From NCBI GenBank assembly GCA_900322035.1, contig ONYL01000020.1, positions 1-53,684 of the forward strand: a DNA stretch of 53,684 nucleotides, written 5' to 3'. Numbering within the stretch: position 1 is the stretch's first letter; the number at the start of each line of letters is the position of its first letter. Source of the stretch: an uncultured Prevotella sp. Its GTDB lineage: Bacteria; Bacteroidota; Bacteroidia; Bacteroidales; Bacteroidaceae. Made by a program: the position numbers and the translations under genes. The notes beneath the pieces are model-generated. The model did no database searches and was not told the DNA's origin. It saw nothing but the letters and a program-made list of their open reading frames with translations. Positions 51,109-53,684 of this stretch are shown piece after piece.

Positions 51109-52626
51109 TTATTGATGCTGCTCTCTAAGTAAATCATTTACAGTTTTGACTGGATTGAAAGTTGATAAAGGCACTTCAACGAAAATAGTTGACCAGTCAC
51201 TCATTGCGCCATTCCATAAGCCCGGAAGTTCCAAAGCTTTCAGCTCGCGGCCGTTTTTACTCTTTGAAGAAATAAATCCGGTTGCATGATCGACAAAGTT
51301 CGGCAAGCAGAATTTATTGCCTTTATAATCCTTAATCGCACAGCAAAGATCCACGGGATTAAAATGAGTACCCTTTGTAAACATGTCTACGTATTCCTTC
51401 TTAGACTTGTCTATTTGGCTACTTTCAAGAATTTGCAGGCTTACCGTTCCGTCGGCATTGTACGCCAAGAATGGACCTCCACCTGGCTCTCCTACATTTT
51501 TTACAACACCACAAACTCGCATGGGTCTATTGAGTTTTTTGCGAAGATAGACAGCCAATTCATCAGCATTCTTGCCATCCATTCCATCATTGGTGACACA
51601 CAGTGTCTGCCGAACGAATTTAAGCATATCTGTCAGTTCGTCAATGCTACAATTACAACTATCAAGTCTCTTCAAATATTCAAAAACCTGCTGCTGTACT
51701 TTCACGAGAATGCCAGCCAAGACATTCTTGTAAATCACAGTATCTTTTTTAAGTCTGTCTGGAACGACATTGTCTATGTTCTTGATAAACACAACATCTG
51801 AATCCAAATCATTCAAGTTTTCAATTAGGGCTCCATGGCCACCGGGGCGGAATAACAAGGTGCCATCATCATTGCGAAATGGTGTATTATCGAGATTGAC
51901 TGCAATAGTGTCTGTATTAGGTTTCTGCTCGGAGAAAGAGATGTTGTATTTCACTCCAAACTTATTCTCATACTTTCCTATCTTCTCGTTGACCATTTTC
52001 TGAAAGAGGGCAAGATGATCATGAGAGACAGTGAAATGGACATTTGCCACGCCATTTGCAGAAGCATATAAGGCCGCTTCTACAAGATGCTCCTCCATAG
52101 GCGTGCGAACCCCCTCCTCATATTTATGGAATTGAAGCAATCCTTTTGGCAACTGTCCATAATTAAGGCCCTGCTTTTCCAAAAGATTAGAGACGACAAC
52201 TTTGTATTTACCCTCAGCTATCAGCCTGTTGATGCTTTCCTTCTCATTCTTCACACATTGTGCGTCAAGAGATTCAAAAAAAGCAAACTTGTCAATATTG
52301 TTGAAGAATTCTTTCTCAAAATCTGTAGTTGGCACATCATACTCTGCCGTAAGAAATGCAAACATATTTTTGAACATTCGGCTTGCGGCACCTGATGCTG
52401 GGACAAATTTAGTCACAACGTGGCCTTCTTTCTTGTAATTCTCCCAAAGTTCAACAAAGTGCTTTACGTCGTTTTCAGAAGCTACAAAAATACCATTTTG
52501 GGTTGATGCCGCTGATTGTAGTTTCAAATAAGGGAAGCCAGTAACAAATTGTTGCAATTGCTTCTCAACTTGCCCCAGCGTCATCCCTCTTCCTTCAATT
52601 TGTTGTTTGTCTTGATCTGTAAACAT
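51109..52626 (-). CDS. DUF4301 family protein
   Basis: 505 residues from ATG 52626 (MFTDQDKQQIEGRGMTLGQV); an in-frame TTG at 52632 is the alternative. Cytoplasmic, no signal or membrane part. Conserved-looking segments: KFVPASGAASRMFKNMFAFL, PKGLLQFHKYEEGVRTPMEE, TLLFRPGGHGALIENLNDLD, VFIKNIDNVVPDRLK and VKNVGEPGGGPFLAYNADGT. The GGHG-type loop and the nearby NID(N) suggest a nucleotidyl-transferase-like fold, as in sugar-nucleotide pyrophosphorylases, although the family is officially of unknown function. Well conserved in Bacteroidetes. Single-gene unit with its own -7 box. Confidence 0.85.
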   Translation of the reverse strand: MFTDQDKQQIEGRGMTLGQVEKQLQQFVTGFPYLKLQSAASTQNGIFVASENDVKHFVELWENYKKEGHVVTKFVPASGAASRMFKNMFAFLTAEYDVPTTDFEKEFFNNIDKFAFFESLDAQCVKNEKESINRLIAEGKYKVVVSNLLEKQGLNYGQLPKGLLQFHKYEEGVRTPMEEHLVEAALYASANGVANVHFTVSHDHLALFQKMVNEKIGKYENKFGVKYNISFSEQKPNTDTIAVNLDNTPFRNDDGTLLFRPGGHGALIENLNDLDSDVVFIKNIDNVVPDRLKKDTVIYKNVLAGILVKVQQQVFEYLKRLDSCNCSIDELTDMLKFVRQTLCVTNDGMDGKNADELAVYLRKKLNRPMRVCGVVKNVGEPGGGPFLAYNADGTVSLQILESSQIDKSKKEYVDMFTKGTHFNPVDLCCAIKDYKGNKFCLPNFVDHATGFISSKSKNGRELKALELPGLWNGAMSDWSTIFVEVPLSTFNPVKTVNDLLREQHQ

Positions 52627-52657
52627 ATTCAAAGGTGTTTAGTTGGTTTACGTACAG

Positions 52658-52665
52658 CAAAGTTA
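52658..52665 (-). promoter_or_regulatory. Promoter -7 box of the DUF4301 gene
   Basis: Minus-strand TAACTTTG, 31 nt before the start; no good TTG partner. Confidence 0.55.
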
Positions 52666-52781
52666 AATAAATAATCTGAGAAAATATCCTTTTAGGTTCT
52701 GTTTTTTACTTTTAAAGGATATTTTTCTTAATCCGTCTGTTATATGAAAGATAAGATTGAACTTTTAATAGTACCAGTAGT

Positions 52782-52820
52782 AAAAAGCAACAGTCCAAAA
52801 TTTCCGGACTATTGCTTTTT
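52782..52820 (-). terminator. Terminator of the Ppx/GppA-like gene
   Basis: Stem AAAAAGCAA-AGTCC with complement GGACT-TTGCTTTTT around a 9-nt loop, 12 nt after the stop at 52833. Confidence 0.75.
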
Positions 52821-52832
52821 GGTAATTCTGAT

Positions 52833-53636
52833 TTATTCAAAAGTGTGATTATTATTCATGAATTTTTGGGCCATATCGTTGATCAAACCATCAGCAAGTC
52901 CAACATTTGGGACTTTTATGTATTTGGCTCCAACACTTTGAGCAATCATCATGAAAATTTCTGCTGCTGGGACAATAACGTCTGCTCTGTCCGGCTTCAT
53001 ATTGAAAACATCCATTCTCTCTTCAAGACTCAGTTTCGACAACCTATCGTGAAGTTTGACAAGTGTTTGGACGGGTAGTGTATCAACCAATTTATCTCTC
53101 TTGCTGGCTATACGATAAAGTTTGTTTATGTTACCACCACTGCCGATGATAGTTATGTCTTTATAATCGTCGGTGACACGCTTAAGTTCTTCTTTGATAT
53201 GGTTGATCTCATCTGTTTTAACTGCATCATTAAGCAATCTCACAGTACCGATATTATAAGAATGGCTCATAATACGCAGCCCTTTTGATATGAATGTTAT
53301 TTCAGTGCTACCACCTCCAACGTCTACGTAAAGATAGTTGTTGCTATCCTGGATTTGAGATAAATGAATATCATATATGATTTGAGACTCTTCGTCGCCA
53401 GAGATTATTATCAATTTTAAACCTGTTTTCTCAGTAATATGTTTCAACACCTGCTTACTGTTTTTAGCATCGCGCATGGCAGAAGTAGCACAAGCCTTAT
53501 AGTCTATTACTTGGAACACCTTCATCAGTTGTTTGTAAGCTTTCATTGTTCTCACAAACTCTTCTTCTTTTTTATCACTAATAAAGGGCCCATCGGAAAA
53601 GTTCCGTGGCTGGGGCAAGCCCATCCAATCAGCCAA
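52833..53636 (-). pseudogene. Ppx/GppA exopolyphosphatase-like protein lacking its N-terminus
   Basis: The frame is open from just after a TAG at 53648-53646; ATG 53624 or TTG 53636 are the only starts. Recognisable Ppx/GppA sequence begins at about FISDKKEEEFVRTMKAYKQL and includes ACATSAMRDAKN, IISGDEESQIIYDI, the phosphate-binding LYVDVGGGSTEITFI, IGTVRLLN, GSGGNINKLYRI and DVIVPAAEIF. Full-length relatives start about 45 residues earlier with a DIGSN..RLLI loop that binds phosphate; it is absent here, and no other frame up to the window end holds it. So the gene is probably cut by a deletion or rearrangement. The rest is intact, so the protein could still be made but not be normally active. 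Confidence 0.65.
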
Positions 53637-53675
53637 ATATCGTAACTACACGATAGAAAGTTGAGATATTTTGTG

Positions 53676-53683
53676 TATCTTTG
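53676..53683 (+). promoter_or_regulatory. Promoter -7 box pointing out of the window
   Basis: TATCTTTG followed by C at the very end of the window, in plus orientation. It should serve a gene that starts just beyond position 53,684. Confidence 0.45.
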
Positions 53684-53684
53684 C

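Overview
The window reads as a Bacteroidales chromosome, most likely from the Prevotella group. Promoters are of the Bacteroidetes TTG-N19-TAnnTTTG type (clearest at 22281, 33250, 43746 and 49653). The host genes belong to Bacteroidetes-specific families: DUF4421, DUF5689, DUF4293, DUF4301, the Bacteroidetes-type RNA polymerase omega subunit, and TonB-dependent receptors paired with lipoproteins. The species call is inference from gene content; no rRNA or tRNA gene is present.

Positions 1 to about 18,855 are a GC-rich, prophage-derived element. Nearly all its genes are on the minus strand. Read in that direction, it has an early block of small genes (16341-14592), a RepA/RecA-fold helicase, an origin-like intergenic stretch, a CHC2-TOPRIM primase, an HNH nuclease, packaging genes ending in the large terminase, a tail hub protein and a tail fibre that leaves the window on the left. 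A plus-strand repressor (16510) faces the early block across a 38-bp perfect dyad that covers the early promoter. The large terminase is followed after 13 nt by the tail hub: portal, protease, capsid, tube and tape-measure genes are missing from their usual place. Two truncated tail genes (tape measure N-terminus, gp10-like C-terminus) instead lie at the right end, mixed with small plus-strand accessory genes. The tail fibre carries a frameshift. The element is therefore a decayed or rearranged prophage, or less likely a satellite-like element that keeps only packaging and tail-tip functions. Short GC-rich palindromes recur in it, including one in frame inside the terminase gene.

From about 19.0 kb rightwards the sequence is ordinary host chromosome with lower GC. 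It holds a DUF4421 gene; cdd with a beta-helix lipoprotein; a 5'-nucleotidase/nudC pair; an S8 protease-xseA-xseB operon; and a TonB receptor/DUF5689/OB-fold lipoprotein operon divergent from a secreted endonuclease/phosphatase, probably a nucleic-acid or phosphate scavenging locus. Next come a second TonB receptor with a His/Cys-rich membrane protein (probably metal-related), ispE, dnaB, uvrB, an iron-type alcohol dehydrogenase, a bamD-rpoZ-DUF4293 run, glmS, hisC, an mltF-like lytic transglycosylase, a DUF4301 gene and a ppx/gppA-like gene without its N-terminus. Convergent genes are mostly separated by strong hairpin terminators.

Three points stand out in the host part. A 56-codon ORF before hisC is an in-frame fusion of the start of hisG to the end of hisD, so the histidine pathway is broken here. 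An array of 22-bp repeats lies at 28.0-28.2 kb, with the same period as an array inside the prophage. The Ppx-like protein at the right edge lacks its nucleotide-binding N-terminus.
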